DNA from: G963665925 sp963676345 | GTDB lineage: Bacteria > Bacillota > Clostridia > Peptostreptococcales > Acidaminobacteraceae | DNA length: 64,000 nt | Assembly (NCBI GenBank): GCA_963676345.2 | Contig: CAXXTS010000001.1 | Location: 496,001 to 560,000 of the forward strand | Direction of reading: 5' to 3' | Shown here: positions 26,810 to 36,260 of the stretch, piece after piece | How positions within the stretch are numbered: the first letter of the stretch is position 1 | Layout of the letters: every line of letters begins with the position of its first letter | Notes under the pieces: model-generated | Database searches by the model: none | The model's input: the letters and a program-made list of their open reading frames with translations, nothing else | Told to the model about the DNA's origin: nothing | Made by a program: the position numbers and the translations under genes

Positions 26810-27808
26810 TTACAGCTGCTTAAATGCCGGTGTATTAGCAGGTGCTTCAAGAAGTTCTTTAAGCTCATCATCAAGCTTTAGAAGTGTTAGCGACAAGCCT
26901 GCCATTTCAAGTGATGTCATATAGTTTCCAAGCATTGTTTTTGCAATTTTAAGGCCTTTTGATTCTATATAGTCATTCACACTGTTATTGAATACATATT
27001 GCTCCATGAGTGGTGTACCACCAAGTCCGTTAACCATCATAGCGACTTCTGTTCCCGCTTCAATCGGCATATCTTCAAGAATTTTATCTGCTAAGTACTC
27101 AGCAATCTCTTTTGCTGTTTTAATTTTTTCGCGATGTGTGCCCGGCTCGCCATGAATTCCTAGACCCATTTCAAGCTCATCTTCATCTAGCTCAAAGCCT
27201 GGTTTTCCAGCTGCAGGTACAGTACAAGGCGTTAGACTCATACCCATTGAACGCATATTTGAATTGACTTTATTCGCAATTCTAACCACTTCTTCAAGTG
27301 AACTGCCTTTATCTGCAGCAGCACCCGCCAGCTTATGTACAAATACAGTCCCTGCAATACCACGTCTGCCTGTTGTATAAAGACTGTCTTCAACTGCAAC
27401 ATCATCATTTACAACAACCTGTCCGACCTTGATGCCTTCACTTTCTGCAAGTTCAGATGCCATTTCAAAATTCATAACATCGCCAGAATAGTTCTTGATA
27501 ACCAATAGAACACCTTCACCGCCATCTACTGCTTTAATGGCTTCAAAAACCTGATCTGGTGTTGGCGATGTGAAAACTTCACCTGCAACTGCACCCGAAA
27601 GCATACCTGCACCTACGAATCCACCATGAGATGGTTCATGACCTGAGCCACCACCACTTACAAGTGCCACTTTACCTTGAACCGGTGCATCTGAACGAAC
27701 AAGAACATTAAAGCCATCTACACGCTTAAGTGACTCTGGATGTGCCTTAACAGCACCTTTCAGCATTTCGTCTACGATGTTTTCCACTTGATTGATAATC
27801 TTTTTCAT
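26810..27808 (-). CDS. dhaK: dihydroxyacetone kinase substrate-binding subunit
   Basis: Binds dihydroxyacetone covalently on a His for phosphorylation to dihydroxyacetone phosphate. It has 332 residues, normal length. VSGGGSGHEPSHGGFVG is the glycine-rich substrate site, and the covalent His lies in GLGIHGEPGTH. It is third in the operon, 11 bases after the HPr gene. The pathway would feed glycerol- or DHA-derived carbon into glycolysis with phosphate from phosphoenolpyruvate. Confidence 0.96.
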   Translation of the reverse strand: MKKIINQVENIVDEMLKGAVKAHPESLKRVDGFNVLVRSDAPVQGKVALVSGGGSGHEPSHGGFVGAGMLSGAVAGEVFTSPTPDQVFEAIKAVDGGEGVLLVIKNYSGDVMNFEMASELAESEGIKVGQVVVNDDVAVEDSLYTTGRRGIAGTVFVHKLAGAAADKGSSLEEVVRIANKVNSNMRSMGMSLTPCTVPAAGKPGFELDEDELEMGLGIHGEPGTHREKIKTAKEIAEYLADKILEDMPIEAGTEVAMMVNGLGGTPLMEQYVFNNSVNDYIESKGLKIAKTMLGNYMTSLEMAGLSLTLLKLDDELKELLEAPANTPAFKQL

Positions 27809-27819
27809 TTTACTTCCCC

Positions 27820-28077
27820 CTATTCTAGAGATTCTATGAACGCCTTTATCGCATCAAGCACACTGTCTGCATCTGGTCCACTCGCCTTAACCGTAAAGCT
27901 TGACCCCTCAGGGACAGCCAAGGCCAGTACCTTTAAGATGCTATTGGCAGCTGCACTTTTACCATTGTATTCAAGCTCGACTTTACTTTCGAACTTGCCT
28001 GTTAAACTCACAAGTTGTCCTGCCGGACGTGCGTGGAGTCCACCCTTGTGGTTAATAAGTACATTTACCGATTTCAT
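27820..28077 (-). CDS. HPr phosphocarrier protein dedicated to the dha operon
   Basis: Small phosphocarrier of 85 residues. The active His is in GGLHARPAG (near residue 15). A Ser occurs at the place of regulatory Ser46 (AANSILKVLALAV), but its surroundings differ from classical HPr, so control by HPr kinase is uncertain. It sits between enzyme I and DhaK, which suggests a private relay EI to HPr to DhaM rather than the general PTS. Confidence 0.93.
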   Translation of the reverse strand: MKSVNVLINHKGGLHARPAGQLVSLTGKFESKVELEYNGKSAAANSILKVLALAVPEGSSFTVKASGPDADSVLDAIKAFIESLE

Positions 28078-28093
28078 TCTATTGCCTCCTCAT

Positions 28094-29821
28094 CTATAAC
28101 CAGTTCAGTTCTTCACCAAAATAACCTTGCATATAGGGTTTAACCTTGCCCATAACATGATCCTTTGTTGCTGAATCTATCGAAAAAAGTCTTTCTTGTT
28201 CAGACAGCATTTCCTTATCAAGCGTTTGCAAAATATACCTGACTGCATCTGAACGTGATGGACTCACAGAATATTTTTTCAGCCCCATTTGACGCAGTAA
28301 CGCAACTGCAAGTGGGTTCGACGCCATCTCGCCACAGACCGATACATCTATGCCTGCACTGAGTCCTGCCTTTATGGTTTTCTCAACCAGTGTAAGGACA
28401 GCCGGTTCAAAGTAAGAATACAAATAGGCTACATTCTGATTCATACGGTCTGCTGCCATTGTATACTGTGTCAAATCATTCGTTCCTATACTGAAAAAAT
28501 CCACATGTTTGGCGAGTGTTTCAGATAATAAGGCAGCCGATGGCACCTCTATCATAATGCCAACTGGAATGTGTGCATCGTATGGAGTGCCCTCTGCACG
28601 AAGTTCTGCCTCAACAGACTCTAAAATACGTTTTGCCTGATAGAACTCGTCCAAAGTTGAAACCATGGGAAACATAATGCGCGCTTTTCCGTACACACTT
28701 GCCCTTAAAATAGCGCGTAACTGGCTTATAAAAACCGATTTATGCGTATTTAAACACATTCTTATGGCCCTATACCCTAAAAACGGATTCTCTTCCTTTC
28801 CTAAATCGAGGTATGCAAGTGCCTTGTCACCACCTATGTCTATGGTTCTAACGGTTACTGGACGTCTACCGAATGCTTCGAAAACAGATTTATAAGCTTC
28901 AAACTGTGCCTCTTCAGAGGGCATGCTTTCACTCTTCATAAACAAGAACTCGGTTCTAAAGAGTCCCACACCGCTCGAATGAACCTGAGCGGCCTTTTTA
29001 AGGTCAGCTAGATCTCCAAGATTAACCTGCACTTGATCTAGATAAGGCTTAGCCCCATCATGTATTTCACACAATTTCGACTGAAAGTTTCTATATAATG
29101 TCGTATTTTTTTCGTACCTAAGACGCGCTGCTTCTGTAGGATTTACCAGAAGGGCGCCTTCAACTGCATCCATTAAAACATAATCACCTGTCTCAATTTC
29201 TTCAAAGGGGGCAACAATCATGGGAATGCCTAAGGATTTACTCATAATAGCCGCATGTGATGTTTCGCCACCAGTTCGGGTAACAATGCCTCTTAAATGT
29301 GCGGTATTCATAGATGCGAGCTGCGAGGGCGTCAACTCATGGGTGAAGAGGATAAATGCTTCACGCTCCACTGACCCGTTCGTATTATGATCTGCACCAC
29401 TTCTGATACGTGCCTGAGACTCCAGCATGTTGTTCTTTAAATCCCTCAAGTCTGAACACCGTTCGTTCATATATGCGTTGTCCATTTCTGAAAAAGTCTT
29501 AATCCATAAATCGAAAACATCGATTATAGATGCATATGCAGTCCGTCCTGCTTCAACTTTCTCTGCAAGGGCTTCGGTTAATGTCTCATCATCTATAAGC
29601 ATTACATGAACTTCTAGAATGTTCTGCGTCACCTCGTCTGAGCGGCTCACTGCATCATCAATCAACTGAGAAAGTCTATTTTTAACAGCATTAATGCTTC
29701 CACTTAGTATTTTCATTTCCTGATCAATATCCAGGTGTTTTTCTGGCTTAAGTATTTCAACTTCTGTTTCTGCTTCAACTCGTGCATGTCCTTGTGCGTA
29801 TCCTTTTACAATTGCTTTCAC
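28094..29821 (-). CDS. PTS enzyme I of the dha operon
   Basis: Phosphoenolpyruvate-protein phosphotransferase of 575 residues, full length. The phosphorylated His is in GGETSHAAIMSKSLGIP and the C-terminal catalytic Cys in VCGEMASNPLAVALLRQMG. It takes phosphate from PEP and passes it to HPr. The start is read as GTG at 29821, with GGAGG seven bases upstream. A longer frame begins at a GTG that lies inside the sigma-54 promoter and cannot be used. First gene of the ptsI-HPr-dhaK-dhaL-dhaM operon. Confidence 0.94.
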   Translation of the reverse strand: MKAIVKGYAQGHARVEAETEVEILKPEKHLDIDQEMKILSGSINAVKNRLSQLIDDAVSRSDEVTQNILEVHVMLIDDETLTEALAEKVEAGRTAYASIIDVFDLWIKTFSEMDNAYMNERCSDLRDLKNNMLESQARIRSGADHNTNGSVEREAFILFTHELTPSQLASMNTAHLRGIVTRTGGETSHAAIMSKSLGIPMIVAPFEEIETGDYVLMDAVEGALLVNPTEAARLRYEKNTTLYRNFQSKLCEIHDGAKPYLDQVQVNLGDLADLKKAAQVHSSGVGLFRTEFLFMKSESMPSEEAQFEAYKSVFEAFGRRPVTVRTIDIGGDKALAYLDLGKEENPFLGYRAIRMCLNTHKSVFISQLRAILRASVYGKARIMFPMVSTLDEFYQAKRILESVEAELRAEGTPYDAHIPVGIMIEVPSAALLSETLAKHVDFFSIGTNDLTQYTMAADRMNQNVAYLYSYFEPAVLTLVEKTIKAGLSAGIDVSVCGEMASNPLAVALLRQMGLKKYSVSPSRSDAVRYILQTLDKEMLSEQERLFSIDSATKDHVMGKVKPYMQGYFGEELNWL

Positions 29822-29850
29822 ACGTTCACCTCCACTCACCCTTTTATTAA

Positions 29851-29867
29851 CGCAAGTCACATGCCAA
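29851..29867 (-). promoter_or_regulatory. sigma-54 (-24/-12) promoter of the dha operon
   Basis: The minus strand reads TTGGCATGTGACTTGCG, with GG and GC 12 bases apart. It is the same class as the promoter at 25469. The predicted start near 29840 leaves a leader of about 19 bases, just enough for the GGAGG ribosome site. Confidence 0.85.
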
Positions 29868-30104
29868 AATAGTTCGCATATCAGCGCAAGTTAAGATTTC
29901 TACTTTTTCCCTATCCGCTTGCAGACTCAAATTCTATTTAAACCAAAGCCTTTAAGTCCTTGGAAAGCCTTTGCTACTTTATCCGTTTTTTCTGTTTTTT
30001 TGACCTTGCCATTTAATCTATGCATTATTTTTTAAATTTACTCACAAACAAGAATTCCTCAAATAGATATTTTAATTTTCTGATAATAATTAGCCATAAA
30101 CAAA

Positions 30105-30137
30105 ACAAGGGCTTGATAATTTTTATCAAGCCCTTGT
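30105..30137 (-). terminator. terminator of the HPr-domain regulator gene
   Basis: Perfect 15-base arms (30105-30119 and 30123-30137) around a three-base loop, ending in T residues on the minus strand. It separates the regulator from the dha operon promoter. Between this and 29868 I see only a direct repeat AAAGCCTTT (29945 and 29964). Confidence 0.85.
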
Positions 30138-30156
30138 TGCATATTAAAGTTTTACT

Positions 30157-32157
30157 TTATTCATCTAATAGTCCATATTTTTTTGCTTTTAAGCCAACGG
30201 TTCTATGTGTTATGCCTAAGGCTTTTCCAGCCTTATTGAAACTCCCATGAATTCTAAGCGCTTCTTTTATGATTTCCTTCTCGTAAGACTCAATCGGAAG
30301 TACATCTCCTTGTACAAGTCGGATGAGCCCGCGTACACGCTTGGTATGCGTGATACTCGGCGGTAATACATCGCGCCCGATTACACTGCCTTCAGATAGG
30401 GTAAATGCCCGAATGAGTGTATTCTCAAGTTCTCTGATATTACCAGGCCATGTATAGATTTCGAGCGCCTCAACGGCTTCTGTCGCTATGCGCTTTACAT
30501 CAGCCTGCTCTCGCTGCGCAATTTTTTCAAGAAAGAAAGTAATTAGAATCGGTATATCCCCAAGTCGCTCTCTTAGGGGTGGCAAGTGTATCGGAATCAC
30601 ATTGAGTCTGTAATACAAGTCTTCTCTGAAAGTTCGTTCTTTCACCATTGCAAACAAATCTTTATTGGTTGCTGCAACCACACGCACATCAATTGGAATG
30701 GACTTTTCTCCGCCTACCCTATCGATTTCAAACTCCTGTAGTACGCGTAATAGCTTGACTTGAACCTGCAATGGAACTTCACCAATTTCATCAAGAAAAA
30801 TAGTGCCGCCGTGTGCCTGTTCAAATTTACCAATGCGTTTATGTATAGCACCAGTGAATGCACCTTTCTCATGTCCAAATAGTTCACTTTCAATTAATGT
30901 TTCTGGAATAGCCGCACAATTAACACGTATAAATGGCCCCTTGCTTCTGGGACTGGCTTCATGTATAGCCTTGGCAAAAAGTTCTTTGCCTGTTCCACTC
31001 TCACCTGTAATTAGAACAGTCGTAGAGGTTGCAGCAACACGTGAAGCAATGCTGATTGCATCGTGAAGTGCACGACTCTCCCCAACAAGACATTTAAAGG
31101 CTGGATGTAGGGGACTTGCCATTTCAAGCTTTCTTTTGAGGCGTTCCACCTTTTGAGTCGCAGCGTCAAGTTTATCCATAAGTTCTCGCATGCTGCTGAG
31201 TTCCTTAAATATGCCGATGACACCGGTAAATAGATCTTCCCGATCTAGTCCGGACACACTTACAGCAAATTTTCTATCCTGACCTAGCTTGATAATTTTA
31301 TTGGTTACATATGTTCTGTTTTCAACAGCATTTACAATATCTTCGAAAGCACCTCGGTCAATGCTCTTACCCACTTGCTCCTCCGATATGCCAAAGAGAA
31401 GCTTTGCTCTTTCATTTGCATACTGGAGACTACACGTACTGTCAACAATCACAACCCCATCTGTCAGCTGGTCCAGCACCATCCCAAGTCTGGCACGGAC
31501 TGCTTTGACATCACTGAGTTCACTGTCAAGACTCACAAGAGCTGTGACATCACTGAGGGTAATTATGGTGCTTTTACCTGACTGTAGGGTTACAGTCTTC
31601 TTTGAACACTCCAAAATGCGCTTATTGACCTCAACTCTTATGGGGTCATCATTTTCTAGTACACTCAGCTTTTTATAGGTCCTATAGTCAAAACAGGATG
31701 ACAAGGCATTGCCAATCATAGCGTCGCTATGCATTCCAAGCAAGTTCTGCGCATACTCATTAACAAGGACAACCACGTCGTTTCTGTCGAGGTATATTAC
31801 ACCATTGCCCATTTGATCAATAATGAACTCAGAACGCTGTCGGTTTGCTTCAAGCACAGCATCAAAGCTCTCAAGGTCCGTAATACGCAGACTGTCCTCA
31901 CGGGTAAAAAGCAGCTCTACTTCAGCCATGGCCTCACCAGCACGCTGGCCTTCAATGATCAATTCTATTTCATCCTGATTCTTAATTTTGAGGTAGTTGA
32001 GCGCCAACATACTCGTCGCAGGCACACTTGTACTTCCTTTACGAATGAATATATCCGTTCCATATTCCCTATTTATGTTACCAGCAGCACCAGAAATAAG
32101 AGCTGCAGTTCTGGCATGTACACCTTTTTCAATTTGTACTTTAATCTGTTTATGCAC
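30157..32157 (-). CDS. sigma-54 activator with N-terminal HPr domain and two PAS domains
   Basis: A 666-residue enhancer-binding protein of unusual build. Residues 1-85 form an HPr-like domain with the phosphorylatable His14 in KGVHARTAALISG and a Ser near 49. Two PAS-like domains follow (about 105-210 and 222-325), then a coiled linker. The AAA+ domain has Walker A GESGTGKE (385-392), GAFTGA (432-437) and Walker B GGTIFLDEIG (450-459). The Fis helix-turn-helix ends the protein (GSFNKAGKALGITHRTVGLKAK). It lies directly upstream of the PTS/DHA kinase operon and its sigma-54 promoter, on the same strand. A phosphate signal from that relay may set its activity, an inference parallel to DhaR, which senses the DhaK/DhaL state in E. 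coli by another mechanism. Confidence 0.93.
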   Translation of the reverse strand: MHKQIKVQIEKGVHARTAALISGAAGNINREYGTDIFIRKGSTSVPATSMLALNYLKIKNQDEIELIIEGQRAGEAMAEVELLFTREDSLRITDLESFDAVLEANRQRSEFIIDQMGNGVIYLDRNDVVVLVNEYAQNLLGMHSDAMIGNALSSCFDYRTYKKLSVLENDDPIRVEVNKRILECSKKTVTLQSGKSTIITLSDVTALVSLDSELSDVKAVRARLGMVLDQLTDGVVIVDSTCSLQYANERAKLLFGISEEQVGKSIDRGAFEDIVNAVENRTYVTNKIIKLGQDRKFAVSVSGLDREDLFTGVIGIFKELSSMRELMDKLDAATQKVERLKRKLEMASPLHPAFKCLVGESRALHDAISIASRVAATSTTVLITGESGTGKELFAKAIHEASPRSKGPFIRVNCAAIPETLIESELFGHEKGAFTGAIHKRIGKFEQAHGGTIFLDEIGEVPLQVQVKLLRVLQEFEIDRVGGEKSIPIDVRVVAATNKDLFAMVKERTFREDLYYRLNVIPIHLPPLRERLGDIPILITFFLEKIAQREQADVKRIATEAVEALEIYTWPGNIRELENTLIRAFTLSEGSVIGRDVLPPSITHTKRVRGLIRLVQGDVLPIESYEKEIIKEALRIHGSFNKAGKALGITHRTVGLKAKKYGLLDE

Positions 32158-32412
32158 TGTATCCCCTCCAACATTTACTGGTACTATATACTCGCAATAA
32201 TCAAGCCAATATCTTTAAAGTTCAAATTAACATGCCTACTTCTATTATAGAGTATTTTAGGAGCTTTTATGGATAAGTTTTTTACCCATAATGAAAACCA
32301 CTCTTCTTAAATAAGGATATTCTTGTTATCATTTACACCTTCTAAAAATGGGACTTGCTTTTATTGCAAAGTATTATATGATAGTGCATACGAATAAACT
32401 TTCAAAATAGCT
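32158..32412. other. intergenic region between divergent regulator and GGDEF/EAL genes
   Basis: AT-rich spacer between divergently oriented genes. I see no gene and no clear sigma-54 element here. It presumably holds the promoter of the HPr-domain regulator, which I cannot place. Confidence 0.35.
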
Positions 32413-32440
32413 TTGTCATATTTTGTCGAAATGTTATAAT
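32413..32440 (+). promoter_or_regulatory. promoter of the GGDEF/EAL gene
   Basis: TTGTCA (32413-32418), 16-base spacer and TATAAT (32435-32440) preceded by TG. A 5' leader of about 120 bases follows, with hairpins TTCTATATGTATAGAA and AATTGC/GCAATT. I could not match the leader to a c-di-GMP riboswitch. Confidence 0.6.
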
Positions 32441-32565
32441 GATAAAGTACCAATTCCGTTCTATATGTATAGAATTGTTTGGCAATCAAGACGGAAACTA
32501 CGGCAATTGCTTACATGCAATTCCTTCAAAAGTAAAATACTATAATATAAAGTATAGGTGTTTAA

Positions 32566-34068
32566 ATGTTTTCAAAGTATTCATATTATTTAAAAAAATC
32601 ATGTACCATGTGGCTCATGCTCCTCATAAATGGGTTCTTTATTTTTGCAAGTACGTCTGTTTCAATTAACGACCTTGCTATTATAAATACTCTAATGCTG
32701 CTGCTTGCCATTTCGTATTTTCACTTAACGCGTAAAAGCGACACACTGCAAACGGATTTACTGCTCATAGACCCACTGACTAAACTTCCAAACAAATACG
32801 GGCTAGAAAAGCATTTTAATACACTGCCTAAGGACCATAAATTTGGTCTCATAACACTTGATATCGATGATTTTAAAAAAATCAACGACCGTTATGGACA
32901 TAAGACTGGAGACCGTATTCTCATTAATTTATCACAGTGTATTCTTTCAACCTGTGGTCAGGATGCTTTTGTTTGTCGATCTTATGGCGATGAATTTACA
33001 ATCGTTTATCCAATATCGACAGAAAAGGACGCTCTTATGTATGCTCAACGCCTCTTCCATACAATAAAAGAGTTCCTGCATGACAATACCGTCATTACGC
33101 TTTCCAACTTAAGCATGGGCATTGCACTCTACCCCAAACATGCTACAAATTTTCAAGATCTTTATAAGTTTGCAGATTATGCACTCTACTACAGAAAACA
33201 TGATGAGGGTAAAAATGGCTTTACACTTTTCTCTCAGGACATTTTTACCAGCACGCTTGAAGATGAAGTGCTTGCACAGGAATTTAGCAAGGCCATTGAT
33301 AATGATGAAATACTCCTTACTTTCCAGCCCCAGTTTCATTCAAATACCATGAGAATTGTCGGTGCTGAAGTCTTAACAAGGTGGCAACACCCTAGACACG
33401 GTCTGATTTATCCTGATAAATTCTTACCAATAGCCGAGAAGAACAATCTTCTTAGAAAGCTCGACTTTTATGTCTTCCAGCAGGCTTGCAAACAAATGAA
33501 GAAATGGGAACAAGAAGACTTTTATCCGTTCACCCTTTCTGTGAATATGACCACATCTACAATTTGCGATAGAGATATCGCTCATATACTTAAGGAGATT
33601 ATTGTTCAGGAACAAGTAAACCCATCTAACATGATCATTGAAATGACTGAAGAACTGGGTCTGACAGATTTCAACCTAACGAAAGACGTCCTCCAGCAAA
33701 TCCGCAATTTAGGCATTAAAATTGCGCTCGATGACTTTGGCAAAGGGTATTCGTCCTTAATTTATCTTGAAAAGATTCCCATTAATGTACTCAAGATCGA
33801 TAAAGAGTTCATTACCGACATCGATACCAATTCAAATGCTCGACTTGTTTACAAAACCATCAGCCAGCTGGCTGAACACTTAAGTTTAAAAGTTGTTTCA
33901 GAAGGTATTGAAACCGAAGAACAGCTCAACACACTTCGAGATATTTCCCATTCGGTTATGCAGGGGTATCACTTTAGCAGACCCCTCACGCTACAACAGT
34001 TTACAGATTTTATGACTGCTCATAACCAAGATGACACTCAGCACAAGTCAACACAGTTTGCTGTATAA
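32566..34068 (+). CDS. GGDEF/EAL cyclic-di-GMP signalling protein
   Basis: Membrane protein of 500 residues: two N-terminal membrane helices (about 14-30 and 36-53), a GGDEF domain (about 65-225) and an EAL domain (about 235-490). The GGDEF motif reads YGDEF (140-144), a change in the first Gly, so cyclase activity is doubtful. The EAL motif reads EVL (268-270), but the other catalytic residues are in place (Glu in IIEMTEE, DDFG at 389-392, the Lys in KIDKEF, Glu in SEGIETEEQ). It is therefore most likely a c-di-GMP phosphodiesterase. The ribosome site is weak (AGGTG). Single gene. Confidence 0.9.
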   Translation: MFSKYSYYLKKSCTMWLMLLINGFFIFASTSVSINDLAIINTLMLLLAISYFHLTRKSDTLQTDLLLIDPLTKLPNKYGLEKHFNTLPKDHKFGLITLDIDDFKKINDRYGHKTGDRILINLSQCILSTCGQDAFVCRSYGDEFTIVYPISTEKDALMYAQRLFHTIKEFLHDNTVITLSNLSMGIALYPKHATNFQDLYKFADYALYYRKHDEGKNGFTLFSQDIFTSTLEDEVLAQEFSKAIDNDEILLTFQPQFHSNTMRIVGAEVLTRWQHPRHGLIYPDKFLPIAEKNNLLRKLDFYVFQQACKQMKKWEQEDFYPFTLSVNMTTSTICDRDIAHILKEIIVQEQVNPSNMIIEMTEELGLTDFNLTKDVLQQIRNLGIKIALDDFGKGYSSLIYLEKIPINVLKIDKEFITDIDTNSNARLVYKTISQLAEHLSLKVVSEGIETEEQLNTLRDISHSVMQGYHFSRPLTLQQFTDFMTAHNQDDTQHKSTQFAV

Positions 34069-34138
34069 TTTAGTATAAGCGCTTATATGAGTGCGCTATA
34101 CGCAAGAGTCATTCATAATTATATGTAACAACTAAACG

Positions 34139-34178
34139 AAACGCTCCAGTGGATTCTATATCCCGCTGGAGCGTTTTT
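34139..34178 (+). terminator. terminator of the GGDEF/EAL gene
   Basis: AAACGCTCCAG (34139-34149) pairs with CTGGAGCGTTT (34166-34176), then T residues. Confidence 0.85.
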
Positions 34179-34248
34179 AACATTCTTTTATAGATGTATA
34201 CTTGATTAGGAAGTTCTCTACTTACTTAAGCATAAGACAAGCACACAT

Positions 34249-35481
34249 TTATTCAAAAGCGAAGTTGCCACTTTCAAATATTTTCACTTCTGTACCATCT
34301 GCCTTTACACCAATAATTTCAAGGTCTGATGTTCCAACCATAAAATCGACATGTGTAAGTGATTCGTTTGCCCCAGCAGCTTCAAGTGCTTCAGCATCCA
34401 TTTCTTCACTGCCTTTCACACAAATTGGATATGCTTTGCCAAGCGCAAAATGGCAGGATGCATTCTCATCAAACAGCGTATTATAGAATAAAATCTTTTG
34501 ATTGGATATTGGAGAGTCATATGGAACCAGGGCAACTTCACCCAGTCGCTTAGCACCTTCGTCCGTATCAAGGAGCTCTTTAAGTGTATCGTAACCCGAC
34601 TCAGCGTCAAAATCTACAACAAGTCCATCTTTAAATGTAAGGCTAAATGATTCAATCAAGTTACCGTTATAGTTTAACGGTATTGAACTCACAAGCTTAC
34701 CATTCACACCTGCTCTATGCGGCAATGTGAAGACTTCCTCCGTTGGCATATTCGCAACAAAGCGGTATCCTTCTGCCGAATCATCTCCCCCACCAAACCA
34801 AATATGCGCCTCTGGCAGTTCAACCTCTACATCTGTACCAATGCTATTTTTGTACTTTAACATTTTGAAGCTGTGTCCATTTAAAAATTCCAGACGCTTA
34901 TTAAGATTGGCTTGATGCACTTCCCAAGCCTGTACCGGATCTTCTTCATCCACACGCACTGATTTAAAAATAGCCTCCCAAAGCAGTTTTATTGCTTCCT
35001 CAGGTGTGGTGTTTGGGAATACTTTTTTAGCCCATGCTTCAGTTGGAATAGATGCCACGCACCATACATTCTTGTTGGACATGAGACGTGAACGGTAGGC
35101 TTGTAGCGCCGTACTCATCGTTTTATTCTGAAGCGAAATACGTTTTGGATCTATATCTTTCATCAGTTCCGGATCAGAAGCGGCAATTCTAAGAAAAGCA
35201 GCCCCCTTCTTCGCATAGCCTTCAAGATAAGGCACAATCCACTCAGGTACTTCTTCAAAGACTTCATCACAAGCTCTTTCAAACCGAATTTTGTCCGAAA
35301 GTTCATCCACCCATCGGATAATAACTTCTTTGGCACCGTTATCATAAGCTTTCTCAGTTACAATACGTGCAAAATCTGCACATTCTATAGGCGTTGTCAC
35401 AACCAAAAGTTGTCCCTTTTGAATGTTGATACCTGTTCTTACAAGTAGTTCAGCATATTTTTCAAGCATTAATCTTTCCAA
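34249..35481 (-). CDS. M29 family metalloaminopeptidase
   Basis: Cytosolic aminopeptidase of 410 residues in the AmpS/PepS/AmpII (thermophilic aminopeptidase) family. The family pattern is plain: N-terminal YAELLVRTGINIQKGQLLVV, NMPTEEVFTLPHRAGVNGK, FYNTLFDENASCHFALGKAYP, and the C-terminal LTHVDFMVGTSDLEIIG holding metal ligands. Translation probably begins at the TTG at 35481, seven bases after AGGAGG; the next ATG is too far from that site. Single gene. Confidence 0.9.
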   Translation of the reverse strand: MERLMLEKYAELLVRTGINIQKGQLLVVTTPIECADFARIVTEKAYDNGAKEVIIRWVDELSDKIRFERACDEVFEEVPEWIVPYLEGYAKKGAAFLRIAASDPELMKDIDPKRISLQNKTMSTALQAYRSRLMSNKNVWCVASIPTEAWAKKVFPNTTPEEAIKLLWEAIFKSVRVDEEDPVQAWEVHQANLNKRLEFLNGHSFKMLKYKNSIGTDVEVELPEAHIWFGGGDDSAEGYRFVANMPTEEVFTLPHRAGVNGKLVSSIPLNYNGNLIESFSLTFKDGLVVDFDAESGYDTLKELLDTDEGAKRLGEVALVPYDSPISNQKILFYNTLFDENASCHFALGKAYPICVKGSEEMDAEALEAAGANESLTHVDFMVGTSDLEIIGVKADGTEVKIFESGNFAFE

Positions 35482-35672
35482 AACAATTCCTCCTGTTCTC
35501 TTACAATTAGTTAAAGTATACCCAACATTAAACTTTTTTTATAGTCAATTTGACGAGATTATCGAAAACATTACGAAATTTTTAGAAAATAGTAAAAATA
35601 GCTTGATTTTATATGCACTTCTATGTATAATTATTCTAACTTAAAACTCAGTATCTTATAAGGAGGTGTCAT

Positions 35673-36098
35673 ATGCACGCTTTAAAATTAGAGCATCAGT
35701 ACCATATTTCAAGCAATCCAGACGATATCAAATTAGGTGATGTCTGTCGGCTACTATGGGGTGTGCATTGGGCCGCCAACAGACCGAAAGACATTATTGA
35801 AAAATCTATAAAAAATGCTCACTGTTTTGGAATTTTCGACGGTCATAATCAAATTGGTTTTGCACGTGTAATTACAGACTATGCGACCTTCGCTTATGTT
35901 AGCGACGTGGTAATTGACGGCAAGTATAGAGGTCAGAAACTTGGCTACTGGCTTATTACGCATATTTTGAACCACCATGCTTTTGCACCTGTAAAGCAGT
36001 GGCGTCTTAAAACAACTTATGCACATAAATTTTACAAAAAGGTTGGCTTCAAACCTTTAACACATCCAGAAAAGTTCCTTGAAATCCTAAAGGACTAA
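35673..36098 (+). CDS. GNAT family N-acetyltransferase
   Basis: Small acetyltransferase of 141 residues. FARVITDYATFAYVSDVVID and KYRGQKLGYWLITHIL form the acetyl-CoA binding strand-turn-helix (the R/Q-x-x-G-x-G/A region), and KFYKKVGFKPL is the usual C-terminal strand. The substrate is unknown. AAGGAGG lies before the ATG. Confidence 0.85.
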   Translation: MHALKLEHQYHISSNPDDIKLGDVCRLLWGVHWAANRPKDIIEKSIKNAHCFGIFDGHNQIGFARVITDYATFAYVSDVVIDGKYRGQKLGYWLITHILNHHAFAPVKQWRLKTTYAHKFYKKVGFKPLTHPEKFLEILKD

Positions 36099-36183
36099 AA
36101 CAATTATACTATTGTCATTTTGAGAATTTCACTCTAAATAGACAGCGTTTCACTATTTTTAAGCCATTACAATCACACAATAA

Positions 36184-36234
36184 AAGGGGCTCACTGAACA
36201 CATCACTCTACCATAAGTGTTCGGCGAACCCCTT
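36184..36234. terminator. bidirectional compound terminator
   Basis: Outer arms AAGGGG (36184-36189) and CCCCTT (36229-36234) with an inner GAACAC/GTGTTC stem. It lies between the converging acetyltransferase and adenosyltransferase genes. Confidence 0.75.
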
Positions 36235-36260
36235 AATTCATGTTTTGAAATCAATTTATT

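Noticed and set aside
31729..32250. A 173-codon plus-strand ORF
   Set aside because: Antisense to the HPr and PAS parts of the sigma-54 regulator, composition is typical of a shadow frame.
32441..32565. c-di-GMP riboswitch before the GGDEF/EAL gene
   Set aside because: Hairpins exist but the conserved GEMM core sequences are not there.
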